Shown one piece after another: positions 62,323 through 64,000 of a stretch of DNA of 64,000 nucleotides (position 1 is the first letter of the stretch; each line of letters starts with the position of its first letter). Origin of the DNA: Galbula dea (Eukaryota; Chordata; Aves; Piciformes; Galbulidae); contig VWZX01002922.1 in assembly GCA_013399015.1 (NCBI GenBank), positions 514,853-578,852 on the forward strand, read 5' to 3'. The notes under the pieces are model-generated. The model had not been told where the DNA came from. It saw only the letters and a list, made by a program, of their open reading frames with translations, and did not search any database. The translations under genes were made by a program, and so were the position numbers.

Positions 62323-64000
62323 TGTTTGCCTATTCAATTGTTGCATCAGTTCAGACACTAGCAGATGTTCACTGTGGAAGGCTGGTGGCCTGGACAGAGC
62401 AACTGTGATCTACCCAAAGCAATGACGGTTCGTCTGGCCAACATTGGTGCTATGGCTCTTTCAGTTGGCAAATTACAGACCACTTAAAATAAAAAAAAAA
62501 AAACACCAAAAAACTATAAATAAAAATAAAACTATAATTAAGGCTTTTTTCTTCACGTGAGTAAATGTTGAAAAGACTCTGCTTGGATACAGCCCCAAGC
62601 TGACACCCTCACACCTCTGTCAGTTCCTCTTCCCACCACCTCTACAGAAAATGGCAGGGGTCTTCTGTCTCTCACAGCACAGGCTGTAAGCTGGGGTGGG
62701 GCTTGAAGAGTGATTGATAATCCCTCTGAAGGCAAGGATCCCATGGGGGAAGTGAGAGCTGGTTGAAAGCATTCTGGTTGGTTTAGGAGAAAAAAGGGGT
62801 GGGTATTTGCAGCTGATTGGCAGAAGTTTGAATCTGCCAGGCAAAAGGTTTCCCAAGAGTCAGTGCTGTTCAGGCTTCCTGAGTTAAGAAAGAGTAAGGA
62901 TAGGGGACCCGGAAAGGGCTGGTGCTGGTGGTATGAATCCACCTGTGTGCCCTCACCTACTTCAACCCCATTGGTAATTAACTCTACACATTAATTACAA
63001 CAGGGCAAGAGTTACCTCTACCCTATGCTCATCCTGTCCCTGCTAGAGATTGGCCTCCTGAAAGGCTGTTTTCCTCCCACGTATTCTTCCCTGCCCTCAG
63101 AGCTCCAGTCCCTGGCTTCCAGGGGCCAGCAGGACTCCTGTGGGAGAAGGGACATGGGTGACAGGAAAACTCATTGCTGCTGGAGAGCAAGGCAGGGAAA
63201 TGCAGCCCTTGCCCTGGCCAGGGGCAGCCAGGTACTGTGCCTGCAGTCCTTAGCACCAGGCATTTCAGAGAAAAGTGAAAATGAAATTGACATGAAATTT
63301 CTCCCTGCAGCCATCCCTAAGACCACTTAAAGTCGTAGCCTAAAACCCACAATCTAAATTCTGTCTGGTAGACTGGAAAGGACCGTTTGCTGCAACAGAA
63401 ATAGATTAATAAATTTTTGAGTTCTTGAGTCATTGAGATCTAAGTGCACTGATTTCTTGAAGACACTTTTCTTGACTTTGTACCTGTTTGACAATCTGGA
63501 TGGGATTCAATTTCCCTGAGTGTGGTTCAGAGCCTGGTCAAAAGGTCTGTGCTTTCTCCAGCCTATTGCTCAAAAGCAGCGGAAAAAATATTTTAACTCC
63601 CAATTATTGTTGACTTTGAAGAACAAGCAGCCAGACTGCTCAGGTTCCATCTGTGTCCCTCAGAAGAACTGAGGTGTTGCGAATAAAAATTGGCAAAATT
63701 TCATTGACAATATTGAAATATCTAATGTTGAAAAAAGTATTCTTAATAATACCTTTTGTTCAAAAAATTGCACAGGAAGATTAATCTGTTTTGTAAATTT
63801 CTATTGTTATTCTTTTGCCATTTTCAATAGTTTAAATACTTCCAATATGAAATGTTATGATTTTTCAGATTAAAACAGCTCTTTATCTAGAAATTTACTT
63901 TTATTTGAATAAAAATATAAAAACATATTAAATAAAAAGTATCTGGGGGCAAAACGCAACTTTCCATTTGGCCTAAGATACTCTTAGCTATGCACTCAAA
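62323..64000. other. Terminal stretch, nothing recognised
   Basis: The 129-codon minus-strand frame at 62553-62942 has no known features. The last 400 bases are very AT-rich. Confidence 0.5.

Noticed and set aside
62553..62942. 129-codon minus-strand ORF near the window end
   Set aside because: No recognisable domain, no splice or transcript support, and overlapping frames of similar length.

Overview
This window looks like bird nuclear DNA. The evidence is the number of CR1 LINE copies of several ages (3' ends with the CTGTGATT-type repeat), an LTR of the type I know from avian ERVL elements, old MIR-like SINE fossils, and intron/exon structure with GT-AG junctions. The species cannot be fixed from what I see; a clade-specific CR1 subfamily and a tRNA/CR1 chimeric SINE might identify it.

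One protein-coding gene is clearly present: GRAP2 (GADS), the T-cell/haematopoietic SH3-SH2-SH3 adaptor, on the minus strand. All seven coding exons can be read from the ATG at 30003 to the TGA at 18674. All junctions are GT-AG, the phases fit throughout, and the predicted protein is 293 residues. A candidate poly(A) signal lies about 1 kb downstream (17630-17635). The first, non-coding exon and the promoter must lie above 30014 but were not found.

Layout: 1-17.6 kb is downstream of GRAP2 and non-coding. It holds MIR fossils, a tRNA-Glu-like/CR1 chimeric SINE (about 4.54-4.71 kb), a solo LTR with a perfect 5-bp target duplication (6900-7496), a CR1 tail, and an orphan ORF with an RNase-H-like motif. 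17.6-30.0 kb is GRAP2, with a CR1 tail and a CpG-dense patch in intron 2. 30.0-64 kb is upstream of GRAP2 and gene-poor. It holds an ancient CR1/L3-like LINE (about 35.27-37.73 kb) broken by two younger CR1 insertions, several 5'-truncated CR1s, a GC-rich block with an A-rich tail that may be a retrocopy, and an old CR1 split by a young CR1 that carries a 767-base assembly gap (46188-46954). There is also a CR1 with a 97-residue frame (54.2-54.6 kb) and a decayed ERVL-type LTR (about 56.7-57.4 kb).

There is no sign of bacterial genes, operons, CRISPR arrays or rRNA. Nearly all other open frames are short and look like chance. In mammals GRAP2 lies between ENTHD1 and FAM83F; I recognised neither here. 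Repeat identities come from memory of the families, not from database searches.
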